A DNA stretch of 21,285 nucleotides from Phycisphaerae bacterium (GTDB taxonomy: Bacteria > Planctomycetota > Phycisphaerae > UBA1845): contig BQJS01000071.1 of NCBI GenBank assembly GCA_021604825.1, positions 1-21,285 of the forward strand, given 5' to 3'. The notes beneath the pieces are model-generated. The model saw only the letters and a program-made list of their open reading frames with translations, was not told where the DNA came from and ran no database searches. The position numbers were made by a program, and so were the translations under genes. This document shows, one piece after another, positions 6,429-13,644 of this stretch (positions within the stretch are counted from its first letter, which is position 1; each line of letters starts with the position of its first letter).

Positions 6429-6908
6429 ATGAATTCTTACGAAGTGTTACGCCGGGCGGCAGAGCCCATCGGTGTGAAAGCGTTGGCTGCCAAGCTGCGA
6501 TTGTCGCCGGCGATGGTTTACAAATGGTGCCAGGAATCGGGCAAAGACGACCCCGACGCCAGCGGGGCGCGGAATCCGCTCGACCGCATCGCCGAAGTCT
6601 ACCGAGCCACCGAATCGGTCGACGTGATCAATTGGCTATGCCACGAGGCCAACGGATTCTTCGTGAACAACCCCGGACCGCTCAACGACGACATCGATAC
6701 CGAACTGCTCCGCAACACGCATCAACTCGTGACCGAATTCAGCAAGCTGTTAGCCACCGTCACCAAGTCAATCGAGGATGACGGCATGATCGAACCGACC
6801 GAAGCCAACCAGATCCGGAAGGCGTGGGAGAAGTTGAAGCTGACGTCTGAGAGTTTCGTCGTGGCGTGCGAGCGCGGGGCGTATTTCTCAGTTGACGACG
6901 GTAAGTGA
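6429..6908 (+). CDS. Small helix-turn-helix protein resembling phage CII-type regulators
   Basis: The 159-residue product has a probable helix-turn-helix at about residues 16-36 (VKALAAKLRLSPAMVYKWCQ). Next come NPLDRIAEVYRATESVDVINWLCHE at 48-73 and a helical C-terminal half (LLRNTHQLVTEFSKLLATV, ANQIRKAWEKLKLTSESFV). The arrangement resembles phage regulatory protein CII (CP76) family members, in which a DNA-binding helix pair is followed by a segment tracking life-cycle state. That assignment is tentative. No phage genes lie nearby, and codon use matches its neighbours, so it looks like a resident chromosomal gene. AAAGGAG at 6411-6417 precedes the ATG by 11 bases and a TATAAT box lies upstream. 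It may be co-transcribed with thrC through the repeat that follows. Confidence 0.7.
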   Translation: MNSYEVLRRAAEPIGVKALAAKLRLSPAMVYKWCQESGKDDPDASGARNPLDRIAEVYRATESVDVINWLCHEANGFFVNNPGPLNDDIDTELLRNTHQLVTEFSKLLATVTKSIEDDGMIEPTEANQIRKAWEKLKLTSESFVVACERGAYFSVDDGK

Positions 6909-6946
6909 TCGCCGGGCCACCCGGTCTTGAGAGTTTCAAGGTATCA

Positions 6947-7022
6947 TCAGTCCCCCACCCTAAAGGATGGGGCACCAAGTCAATGCCGATCGGGTGCCCC
7001 GCCCTTCAGGGTGGGGGACTGA
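6947..7022. repeat. REPIN-like palindromic repeat, family B
   Basis: The outer arms TCAGTCCCCCACCCT (6947-6961) and AGGGTGGGGGACTGA (7008-7022) are perfect reverse complements. The inner GGGGCACC (6969-6976) and GGTGCCCC (6993-7000) extend the stem with a few mismatches. Each arm also forms its own hairpin, for example CCCCGCCC, TTCA loop, GGGTGGGG. The right end lies 23 bases before the thrC ATG, so the thrC message either begins after it or carries the hairpin immediately before its ribosome-binding site. Confidence 0.8.
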
Positions 7023-7045
7023 CGAATTGAGTTAGGATGCATCAA

Positions 7046-8305
7046 ATGAGTCCATCTTCCATGTCGGCCCAGTTCGTCTCTTACGTTCGTCAGTTGCGCT
7101 GCATCAACTGCGGCGCGACCTACTCGCCCGAAAAAGTGTCATACACCTGTCCCTCGTGCGGGCCCGACGAAGGCATTCTCGACGTCGAATACGATATGAA
7201 CGCCGTCGCCCGCGATCTGGCGATTTCCGATTTGCTCGATGGACCTCAGAACCATTGGCGATACGGACCGCTGCTTCCAGTCACAGCCCACCACATCGGC
7301 GTGCATTGGCCGATCGGTTGGACGCCCATGGTTGATGCGCCACTGCTGGCCAAGCTGTGCGGTGTGAAACGACTGCGCCTCAAGGACGATTCGCGCAACG
7401 CATCCGGTTCGTTTAAGGATCGCGCGTCGAGCATCGGTGTGGTGCGTGCCGCAGAATCCGGCGCGAAGGCCATTGCATGTGCTTCGACCGGCAATGCAGC
7501 CGTCAGTCTTGCAGCGTGTTCGGCGATGGCGTCGATGCCGGCGTACATCTTCGTGTCCCAGCGCATCCCCGAGGGCAAGTTGGCCCAACTGCTCATCTAC
7601 GGTGCGACGGTCTTTCGCGTCAACGGCAGTTATGACGATGCGTACAAACTTTGCGCGTCGGCGTGCGAAGCGTTCGGATGGTACAACCGCAACTGTGCGT
7701 ACAACCCGTATCTCGTCGAAGGCAAGAAGACCGGCGGGTTGGAAATCGCCGAACAATGCATGAGCGATCCGCCCGACTGGGTGGCGATGAGCGTGGGCGA
7801 TGGCTGCTCGATCGCCGGGGTGGCCAAGGGTTTGAAGCAGATGGCCGAACTGGAGTTGATCGACTGGTCCACGCGATTGCTGGGTGTGCAAGCTGAGGGC
7901 GTCGCCCCGATCCAAGCCGCCTTTGAAACCGGCACGTCCGGCAATGCGTCCGGTGATACGTTCGCCGACAGCATCAACTGCCCGGTGCCAAGGAACGTCA
8001 AGAAAGCCATCGCAGCCGTGCGCGATTCGGAAGGGGCGTACAACTCGGTGACCGATGATGAAATCCGCTGGGCAATGCGCGAAGTGGGGCGGTTGGCGGG
8101 TATTTTTGCAGAGCCAGCAGCAGCCGCCGCAGTCGCCGGAGTAGCCAAAGCCGCGCGGGACGGCGTCATCGACCCAAAGGCGTCGGTCGTCGCGTATATT
8201 AGCGGCAACGGCCTAAAAGACACGCCCGCCGCCATCAGCGCAGCCGGCGCACCAATCGACATCGCGCCCAACCTCGACGAAGTCAAACGTGCAATTCGAT
8301 CATAA
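7046..8305 (+). CDS. thrC: Threonine synthase
   Basis: Threonine synthase converts O-phosphohomoserine to threonine and phosphate with PLP. In the 419-residue product an N-terminal zinc-ribbon-like segment has C19, C22, C35 and C38 (RCINCGATYS...TCPSCGPDEG), seen in many bacterial and archaeal ThrC proteins. The PLP lysine is K124 (NASGSFKDRASS), and the phosphate-binding loop is ACASTGNAAVS. SVGDGCSIAGVAKGL and VAYISGNGLKDT match the core of fold-type II enzymes. ATG codons at 7037 and 7046 are both in frame. The TAGGA directly abuts the first and sits at a proper distance from the second, so I choose 7046. Together with metB it draws on the phosphohomoserine/homoserine branch point, though the two are not in one operon. 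Confidence 0.93.
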   Translation: MSPSSMSAQFVSYVRQLRCINCGATYSPEKVSYTCPSCGPDEGILDVEYDMNAVARDLAISDLLDGPQNHWRYGPLLPVTAHHIGVHWPIGWTPMVDAPLLAKLCGVKRLRLKDDSRNASGSFKDRASSIGVVRAAESGAKAIACASTGNAAVSLAACSAMASMPAYIFVSQRIPEGKLAQLLIYGATVFRVNGSYDDAYKLCASACEAFGWYNRNCAYNPYLVEGKKTGGLEIAEQCMSDPPDWVAMSVGDGCSIAGVAKGLKQMAELELIDWSTRLLGVQAEGVAPIQAAFETGTSGNASGDTFADSINCPVPRNVKKAIAAVRDSEGAYNSVTDDEIRWAMREVGRLAGIFAEPAAAAAVAGVAKAARDGVIDPKASVVAYISGNGLKDTPAAISAAGAPIDIAPNLDEVKRAIRS

Positions 8306-8321
8306 ACCAAGATTCGATTAT

Positions 8322-8411
8322 CAAGTATGACGTGCCACTGCTCTGTGAGCAGTGCTGGGTAGTTGGGGACGTCTTGTGCAAGGCACTGCTCACAGAGCAG
8401 TGGCACACTTG
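8322..8411. repeat. REPIN-like palindromic repeat, family C
   Basis: Two 24-base arms, 8332-8355 and 8383-8406, are perfect reverse complements around a 27-base centre. Flanking CAAGT (8322-8326) and ACTTG (8407-8411) extend the pairing across a bulge. Each arm is itself a hairpin: CACTGCTC, TGT loop, GAGCAGTG. It fills nearly the whole gap between the convergent ends of thrC and the epimerase gene, so it probably also serves as a two-way transcription terminator. Confidence 0.82.
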
Positions 8412-8414
8412 GAA

Positions 8415-9362
8415 TCAACTTCGTTTGTGGAACCACCTGACGAATTGTGCGAGGCCTTCGTCGATGTGCGTTGATGGATTGTAGCCCAGTTCTTTCTTGG
8501 CCAGGTCCACATCGGCGAACGTTCGATCGACGTCACCGGGTTGGGTTGGCAGGCGGTTGATGATGGCTTTCTTGCCGACGGCTTTCTCGATGGCGGCGAT
8601 CAACTCGTCCAGGCGAATCGGTTGCGACTCACCCAGGTTGTAAATCTTATACCCTTCGCACTTTTCAATTGATCGGACCACGCCGTCGATGATGTCGTCG
8701 ATGTAGGTGTAATCGCGACTCGTGCTGCCGTCGCCGAAGACTGGGATCGGTTCACCGGATTCGATGAGCTTCGTGAACTTGTGGATGGCCAGGTCGGGTC
8801 GCTGACGGGGACCGTACACGGTGAAGAACCGCAGGCACGTCACGCTCATGTCGAACAGATGGGCGTACGTGTGGGCGATCAGTTCGGCTGATTTTTTGCT
8901 GGCTGCGTAGGGCGAAATGGGAAAATCGACGTTGTCGCTTTCGGCGAAGGGGATCTTCTTGTTGTTGCCGTACACGCTGGAGCTGCTGGCAAGGATGAAT
9001 TTTGGGCAGCCGGCATTTCGAGCGGCTTCGATCATCACCGTGGTGCCACCGACGTTCACATCCTGGCAGCGCTGCGGTTCAACAATTGATGGCCTCACAC
9101 CAGCACGGGCGGCTAAATGTACGACGGCTTCGATATCACCCGAAAACAACTTCGCGACGGCATCGGCATCGCGGATGTCGCCTTCGTGCATGGAAAATGA
9201 TTTGTTGCTAAGGCATTCGGAAAGGTTGTCGCGTTTGATCGCCGGATCGTAGAAGTCGTCGAAATTGTCGAACCCGATGACTCTATGGCCCAGTTCGAGC
9301 AGGCGTTCACACAAATGCGACCCGATGAAGCCCGCCGCTCCGGTGACGATGATGGCGCCCAT
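8415..9362 (-). CDS. UDP-glucuronate 4-epimerase-like NAD-dependent epimerase
   Basis: This 315-residue extended short-chain dehydrogenase/reductase has the NAD-binding GAAGFIGSH at 8-16 and the catalytic YxxxK at Y152/K156 (SPYAASKKSAE), with a Ser-rich strand ASSSSVYG at 126-132 just before. The segment GFDNFDDFYDPAIKRDNL at 30-47 is characteristic of UDP-glucuronate 4-epimerases, which interconvert UDP-glucuronate and UDP-galacturonate. The C-terminal GDGSTSRDYTYIDDIIDG and QPGDVDRTFADVDLAKKELGYNP are also typical. It is the last gene of the nucleotide-sugar operon, 8 bases after the ugd stop, with AGGA before its ATG. Substrate specificity fits the adjacent UDP-glucose dehydrogenase, whose product it would use. 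Activity on UDP-glucose is the main alternative. Confidence 0.87.
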   Translation of the reverse strand: MGAIIVTGAAGFIGSHLCERLLELGHRVIGFDNFDDFYDPAIKRDNLSECLSNKSFSMHEGDIRDADAVAKLFSGDIEAVVHLAARAGVRPSIVEPQRCQDVNVGGTTVMIEAARNAGCPKFILASSSSVYGNNKKIPFAESDNVDFPISPYAASKKSAELIAHTYAHLFDMSVTCLRFFTVYGPRQRPDLAIHKFTKLIESGEPIPVFGDGSTSRDYTYIDDIIDGVVRSIEKCEGYKIYNLGESQPIRLDELIAAIEKAVGKKAIINRLPTQPGDVDRTFADVDLAKKELGYNPSTHIDEGLAQFVRWFHKRS

Positions 9363-9370
9363 AACGATTC

Positions 9371-10684
9371 CTAGGTGGTGACTTTGGGCCGGCCTATGCA
9401 GTGGTATTCAAAACCCTGCTTGACCAGGCTATGTCGATTGTACAGATTTCGCCCGTCGAAGATGACCGGTGATTTTAAGCGCTCTTTGATCATATTGAAA
9501 TCCGGCGTGCGGAATTCCTGCCAGTCAGTGAAGATGATGAGGGCGTCGGCATCGGGCAGGGCATCGTATCCGTCATCGACGTACTCGATGATGTCACCCA
9601 GTTCGTCGCGCGTGGTTTCGATGGCTTCGGGATCGAACGCGCTGATTCGCATACCGCTCTCGACGAACAGGCGAATGCAGTCGAGCGCAGGGGATTCGCG
9701 CACGTCGTCGGTTCTAGCCTTAAATGCCAGCCCCCAAACCGCCAGCTTGGTGTCCTTGGCGCGATCGCCGAAGTAACGAAGGATGCCCTCGGCGAAGCGC
9801 ATCCGCTGACGGTGGTTGACATCGTGGACGGCTTCGATGATCGACATCGGATAGTCGCTTTCTTGTCCCATGGCGATAATCGCTTGAACGTCTTTCGGAA
9901 AACACGATCCGCCATACCCGACGCCCGCAAACAGAAATGCCGGCCCAATGCGACTGTCCGATCCGACGCCGCGCCGGACCAACTCGACGTCAGCCCCCAC
10001 GCGATCGCAAAGTCCGCTCATCTCATTCATGAACGAAATCTTGGTGGCCAGCAGGGCGTTCGACGCGTACTTGGTCATTTCTGCGCTGGCAGGGTCCATG
10101 ACGAGAATCCGATCGCCAGTGCGCATGAATGGGCCGTAGACCTCCTTCATGATTTCGACGACGGCAGGGTTTTCCGCACCGATGACCACGCGGTCGGGTT
10201 TCATGAAGTCGTCGATCGCGGCGCCTTCTTTCATGAACTCCGGATTGCTCACGTAATCAAATTTGTGTTCGGTGTTTTCTGCGATGCACTGCGAAACGAG
10301 CTTGTGCGTTCCGACGGGAACGGTGCTTTTCATCACGACAATGCGATAACCGTCCATCTTTTGGGCGATGGTTTTCGCAACGTTCATGATTGCGGAAAGA
10401 TCAGCAGAACCATCTTCCGCCGGTGGTGTTCCAACCGCTAGAAAAATCACCAGCGAGTTGGCAACGGCGTATTCCAAGTCGGTCGTGAAACTGAGGCGGT
10501 TGCCTTTGACATTACGCTGCACGATTTCGGCGAGTCCGGGTTCGTAAATCGGAATGTCGCCGTTGTTGAGCGCATCGATTTTTGACTCGATTCGGTCCAC
10601 ACAAATGACGTGGTTCCCACCGTCGGCAAGGCAAGTGCCCGCGACCAATCCGACGTATCCCGTACCGACAACGGCTATCTTCAT
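9371..10684 (-). CDS. ugd: UDP-glucose 6-dehydrogenase
   Basis: This enzyme oxidises UDP-glucose twice to UDP-glucuronate with NAD. In the 437-residue product the NAD-binding GTGYVG is at 7-12, the catalytic lysine at K205 (AEMTKYASNA) and the catalytic cysteine at C261 (GVGYGGSCFPKD). The NPEFMKEGAAIDDF at 147-160 and FKARTDDVRESPA in the third domain are also standard. All catalytic residues are present and the length is normal. An ATG 33 bases further upstream (10717) would add residues not typical of the family. The ATG at 10684 overlaps the stop of the NusG-like gene as ATGA and starts directly with MKIAVVGTGYVG. It supplies UDP-glucuronate to both the downstream epimerase and the upstream UDP-xylose synthase. 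Confidence 0.95.
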   Translation of the reverse strand: MKIAVVGTGYVGLVAGTCLADGGNHVICVDRIESKIDALNNGDIPIYEPGLAEIVQRNVKGNRLSFTTDLEYAVANSLVIFLAVGTPPAEDGSADLSAIMNVAKTIAQKMDGYRIVVMKSTVPVGTHKLVSQCIAENTEHKFDYVSNPEFMKEGAAIDDFMKPDRVVIGAENPAVVEIMKEVYGPFMRTGDRILVMDPASAEMTKYASNALLATKISFMNEMSGLCDRVGADVELVRRGVGSDSRIGPAFLFAGVGYGGSCFPKDVQAIIAMGQESDYPMSIIEAVHDVNHRQRMRFAEGILRYFGDRAKDTKLAVWGLAFKARTDDVRESPALDCIRLFVESGMRISAFDPEAIETTRDELGDIIEYVDDGYDALPDADALIIFTDWQEFRTPDFNMIKERLKSPVIFDGRNLYNRHSLVKQGFEYHCIGRPKVTT

Positions 10685-11322
10685 GAGTGTTGGTTCCGAT
10701 TTTGTGAAACCGCACAATTCGTTGGCGCGGCGTGCCTATGCATCTTAATCGTGGATTCCGGCTCGTCGATGGATTCGAGCAAGGTGGCGCTGACTTCGGC
10801 CAACACCGACTGACCCAGGATGTCCACATTGACAGCCAACCGAAGCTTGCCAAGTTGCTTGACGACCTGGCCTTCAACACCTTCCAGCGGTCCACCCACA
10901 ACGCGAACCCATTGCCCCACGCGAATCCCGTCGAACTGCTCGAATCCGGCATCTGTTCCGATGACCTGATGCACGTTGCGCAATTGCGTGACAAGCTGCT
11001 GCTGTGCGGCGACGAAAAGCATGTTGGCGACGCGGTTGGTGGCCAGTACGCGATGTCGCTCTGTTTCGGTCGCGTTCAAAAACAGATAGCCGGCGAAAAC
11101 TGGCACGGTTGAAAACGACTTGCGACCCGTTCGACGACTGCACGTCATCTTTTGTTTGAGAGGCAAGTAGTTGTAGATTTCCAACTGACTCAACTCGCGG
11201 GCGAGGATCTTCTCGTTGCGCGATTTGGTGTGAGCCACCCACCAAGTCCCCTCCAACCCATCGGGGATCGCCAACACGGGGTCGGGCGAGATGGTTTCGA
11301 TTTCCGAATGAGTCAATGGCAT
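10681..11322 (-). CDS. NusG-like transcription elongation factor of an exopolysaccharide operon
   Basis: The 213-residue product has an NGN-type N-terminal domain at about 26-125 (TWWVAHTKSRNEKILARELSQ, IYNYLPL, STVPVFAGYLFLNAT, VANMLFV). A KOW domain follows at about 133-165 (GIRVGQWVRVVGGPLEGVEGQVV). This is the layout of NusG, RfaH, LoaP and UpxY. Specialised members bind RNA polymerase and promote elongation through long surface-polysaccharide operons. Features that mark it as specialised are its place inside such an operon and an added tail of about 25 residues after the KOW domain. It lies 6 bases after the UDP-xylose synthase gene and overlaps ugd by ATGA. The general nusG would be elsewhere, near ribosomal protein genes. 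Its target site on DNA or RNA is unknown. Confidence 0.87.
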   Translation of the reverse strand: MPLTHSEIETISPDPVLAIPDGLEGTWWVAHTKSRNEKILARELSQLEIYNYLPLKQKMTCSRRTGRKSFSTVPVFAGYLFLNATETERHRVLATNRVANMLFVAAQQQLVTQLRNVHQVIGTDAGFEQFDGIRVGQWVRVVGGPLEGVEGQVVKQLGKLRLAVNVDILGQSVLAEVSATLLESIDEPESTIKMHRHAAPTNCAVSQNRNQHS

Positions 11323-11328
11323 CGCGGG

Positions 11329-12282
11329 CTATCCAACCTTTGCTTGGCCATCGAGGATTTGGCGGAAAAATTCAACGGTCTTCGCCAATCCAACTTCGAG
11401 ATCGACGTTCGGTTTCCAACCAAGCCGTTCGCGGGCGCGATCGGTAACGGCACAACGTCGTACCGGATCGTCGGGCGGTAATGGTTTGTGGACGATTTCG
11501 AGATCGCGGCCAATCACTTTGCCGAGTGTTTGCACGAGGTTGAGCATGGTGGTTTCGTGCGGGCTGCCGACATTGACGGGTTCGTGGGCGTTGTCGTTCT
11601 CGTAATTCATTAACCTGACCATGCCATCGATGAGGTCGCTGACGAACAGGAAGCTTCGCGTTTGTGAACCGTCACCATAAACCGTCAGCGGTTTGCCTTG
11701 CAGGGCCTGGACGACAAAGTTTGAAACGACGCGACCATCACCGACGGCCATCCTTGGTCCGTAGGTATTGAAGATGCGGATGATGCGGATGTCGACGTTA
11801 TTTTGATGGTGATAGTCCATCATCAGCGTTTCGGCGATGCGTTTGCCTTCGTCGTAGCAACTGCGCAGACCGATTGGATTGACGTTGCCCCAATAGTCTT
11901 CTGGTTGGGGATGGACGGCTGGGTCGCCGTACACTTCGCTGGTTGAGGCTTGGAGGATTCGGGCGTGCACGCGTTTGGACATCCCCAACATATTGAGCGC
12001 ACCCATCACCGAAGTCTTAACGGTCTTGACTGGATTGTGTTGATAGTGAATCGGTGAAGCCGGGCAGGCGAGGTTGAAGATCCAATCGACTTCCAACAGG
12101 ATCGGATTCACCACGTCGTGGCGGATCACTTCAAAGTCGGGCCGGCCCAGTAGGTGGGCGACGTTCTTTTTTGATCCGGTGTAGAAATTATCCAGGGCGA
12201 TGACATCGTGCCCGTCGGATAGTAACCGATCGCAAAGATGACTGCCCAGAAATCCAGCCCCACCAGTAACCAGTACGCGCAC
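11329..12282 (-). CDS. UDP-xylose synthase (UDP-glucuronate decarboxylase)
   Basis: UDP-xylose synthase oxidises and decarboxylates UDP-glucuronate, then reduces the ketopentose to UDP-xylose. The 317-residue product carries GGAGFLGSH at 7-15 for NAD, the catalytic Y143 and K147 ([13 protein letters not shown]), and family signatures [19 protein letters not shown] at 73-91, [12 protein letters not shown] at 129-140 and NTYGPRM...[13 protein letters not shown]. These distinguish it from ordinary epimerases. The start is GTG at 12282, two bases after the TAG of the aminotransferase gene and preceded by an excellent GGGAGG. Codirectional neighbours provide UDP-glucuronate and use related sugars. 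The ArnA-type decarboxylase that releases the 4-keto-pentose is a possible alternative given the aminotransferase next door, but the signatures favour UXS. Confidence 0.92.
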   Translation of the reverse strand: MRVLVTGGAGFLGSHLCDRLLSDGHDVIALDNFYTGSKKNVAHLLGRPDFEVIRHDVVNPILLEVDWIFNLACPASPIHYQHNPVKTVKTSVMGALNMLGMSKRVHARILQASTSEVYGDPAVHPQPEDYWGNVNPIGLRSCYDEGKRIAETLMMDYHHQNNVDIRIIRIFNTYGPRMAVGDGRVVSNFVVQALQGKPLTVYGDGSQTRSFLFVSDLIDGMVRLMNYENDNAHEPVNVGSPHETTMLNLVQTLGKVIGRDLEIVHKPLPPDDPVRRCAVTDRARERLGWKPNVDLEVGLAKTVEFFRQILDGQAKVG

Positions 12283-12284
12283 GC

Positions 12285-13424
12285 CTATGACCTCCCTGTC
12301 GCCTCAGCCGGAACCGCTTGGGATTGGTGCTGCACAATGCAACCGGCGACGCGCTTTACATCGGCATCGTCGAGCATGGGGTGCACCGGAAGCGAGAGAA
12401 TCCTCTTGGCTGTCTCTTCGCTGACGGGAAAATCACCCTGGTGGTAGCCCAGATTCTCAAAACAAGGCTGCAAATGCAGGGGAATCGGATAGTAGATCCC
12501 GGATCCGATCGACTCGGCGGTGAGGTGTTCTCGCAGCTTATCGCGCTCGTCCGTCAGGATGGAGTATTGGTGAAAGCACGATTGGCAGTTAGCGGCGACG
12601 CGCGGCGTTTGTACCGAGGGTACGTCGGCTAACAAATCGCTGTATTGGCAGGCGATCGCGCGGCGTCGGGTGTTGAAGGAATCGAGATGCGGCAACTTCG
12701 CCGAAAGGATCGCGGCTTGCATCGTGTTGAGTCGGAAGTTTCCACCGATGAACTGATGGTGGTACTGATCGGTTTGGCCGTGATTTCGCAACTGGCGAAT
12801 CCGCTCAGCCAACGCATCGTCGCTGGTGGTGACCATACCGCCTTCACCGAACCCGCCGAGATTCTTGGTCGGATAGAACGAGAAGCACGCGGCATCTCCG
12901 AGTGAACCGGCATTCTTATTTTTGTACGAAGAGCCCAAAGCCTGCGCCGCGTCTTCGATGACCTTCAGGCCAGCTTTGGCGGCGATGTCGTTGATGGCGT
13001 CCATATCGGCGCACTGCCCAAACAGATGAACCGGGACGATGGCTTTGGTGTTGGGTGTGATCGCAGCTTTGATTTTTTCCGGATCGAGATTGAAAGTGTC
13101 CTGATTGATATCGACGAAAACGGGTTTGGCACCGGTGCGGTGAATGCAGCCAGCCGTCGCGAAAAACGTAAACGGAGTCGTGATGACTTCGTCGCCTGAG
13201 GTAATCCCGAAGGCCATCAGCGCGACGAGGATCGCATCGGTTCCACTCCCGATCGCGATGGCGTGTTTGGCGCCAGTTCGCAGTGCGATTTCTTCTTCGA
13301 ATGTTGCAACATGCGACCCGCCCACGAAGTGTTGCGACTCGAGGACTTCGTTGATGGCGGTTCTGACGCCTTGTTCAACGAGCGGAAACTCGGATTTGAG
13401 ATCGAGCATCGTGATGGGCTTCAA
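12285..13424 (-). CDS. DegT/DnrJ/EryC1 family sugar aminotransferase
   Basis: This 379-residue PLP-dependent aminotransferase transfers an amino group to a keto-sugar nucleotide. The PLP lysine is K187 ([16 protein letters not shown]), the ring-nitrogen aspartate is D158 ([14 protein letters not shown]), and [10 protein letters not shown] at 60-69 binds the phosphate. The C-terminal part ([34 protein letters not shown]) is typical of family members acting on UDP- or dTDP-keto sugars. Its own keto-sugar-forming partner is not obvious in the window, so the substrate is unknown. The start is TTG at 13424, with GGAG eight bases upstream. The ATG at 13409 lacks such a site. It is the first gene after the operon promoter at 13526-13554. 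Confidence 0.9.
   Translation of the reverse strand: MKPITMLDLKSEFPLVEQGVRTAINEVLESQHFVGGSHVATFEEEIALRTGAKHAIAIGSGTDAILVALMAFGITSGDEVITTPFTFFATAGCIHRTGAKPVFVDINQDTFNLDPEKIKAAITPNTKAIVPVHLFGQCADMDAINDIAAKAGLKVIEDAAQALGSSYKNKNAGSLGDAACFSFYPTKNLGGFGEGGMVTTSDDALAERIRQLRNHGQTDQYHHQFIGGNFRLNTMQAAILSAKLPHLDSFNTRRRAIACQYSDLLADVPSVQTPRVAANCQSCFHQYSILTDERDKLREHLTAESIGSGIYYPIPLHLQPCFENLGYHQGDFPVSEETAKRILSLPVHPMLDDADVKRVAGCIVQHQSQAVPAEATGRS
12289..12296 (-). promoter_or_regulatory. Strong ribosome-binding site for the GTG start of UDP-xylose synthase
   Basis: GGGAGGTC on the minus strand precedes GTG 12282 by about seven bases and lies inside the end of the aminotransferase gene. It supports the GTG start in the absence of an ATG nearby. 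Confidence 0.65.
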
Positions 13425-13432
13425 ACGTATTT

Positions 13433-13436
13433 CTCC
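13433..13436 (-). promoter_or_regulatory. Ribosome-binding site for the TTG start of the aminotransferase
   Basis: GGAG on the minus strand, eight bases before TTG 13424 (ggagaaatacgtTTG). It supports the TTG over the in-frame ATG 15 bases further on, which would leave 23 bases between this site and the start. Confidence 0.6.
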
Positions 13437-13525
13437 GATCGCGAGTATTGTTGCGATTCCAGTGATTCCGCGACCACGACGATCAAGCGTTTTTAATCTT
13501 GACGATTCGGCGTGATGCGGGCGGC

Positions 13526-13554
13526 ATTATAGAAATGCACTGGCACCGCGGCAA
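13526..13554 (-). promoter_or_regulatory. Sigma70-like promoter of the nucleotide-sugar operon
   Basis: On the minus strand TTGCCG (13549-13554) and a perfect TATAAT (13526-13531) are spaced by 17 bases. Predicted transcription starts near 13519, about 95 bases before the aminotransferase start. The site lies in the 220-base gap after the Wzc-like gene, so the five sugar/NusG genes can be expressed separately from wza-exosortase-wzc. Confidence 0.65.
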
Positions 13555-13644
13555 CATAGCCAGCGTACCGAATTCGATAGCGATATACTTAGTCCGGCTG
13601 GGATTCGGATTCACCGGTCCCAAGCGGCTGTTTCGCTCGTTGTG

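Noticed and set aside
5267..8411. Possible CRISPR array or insertion-sequence ends made of the palindromic repeats
   Set aside because: The three elements differ in sequence, are kilobases apart, have no spacers between direct copies, and no transposase gene lies between them.
7630..8436. Minus-strand frame of 268 codons opposite thrC
   Set aside because: Antisense to a clear threonine synthase; Ala/Ser/Pro-rich translation with no recognisable motif, and it runs through repeat C.
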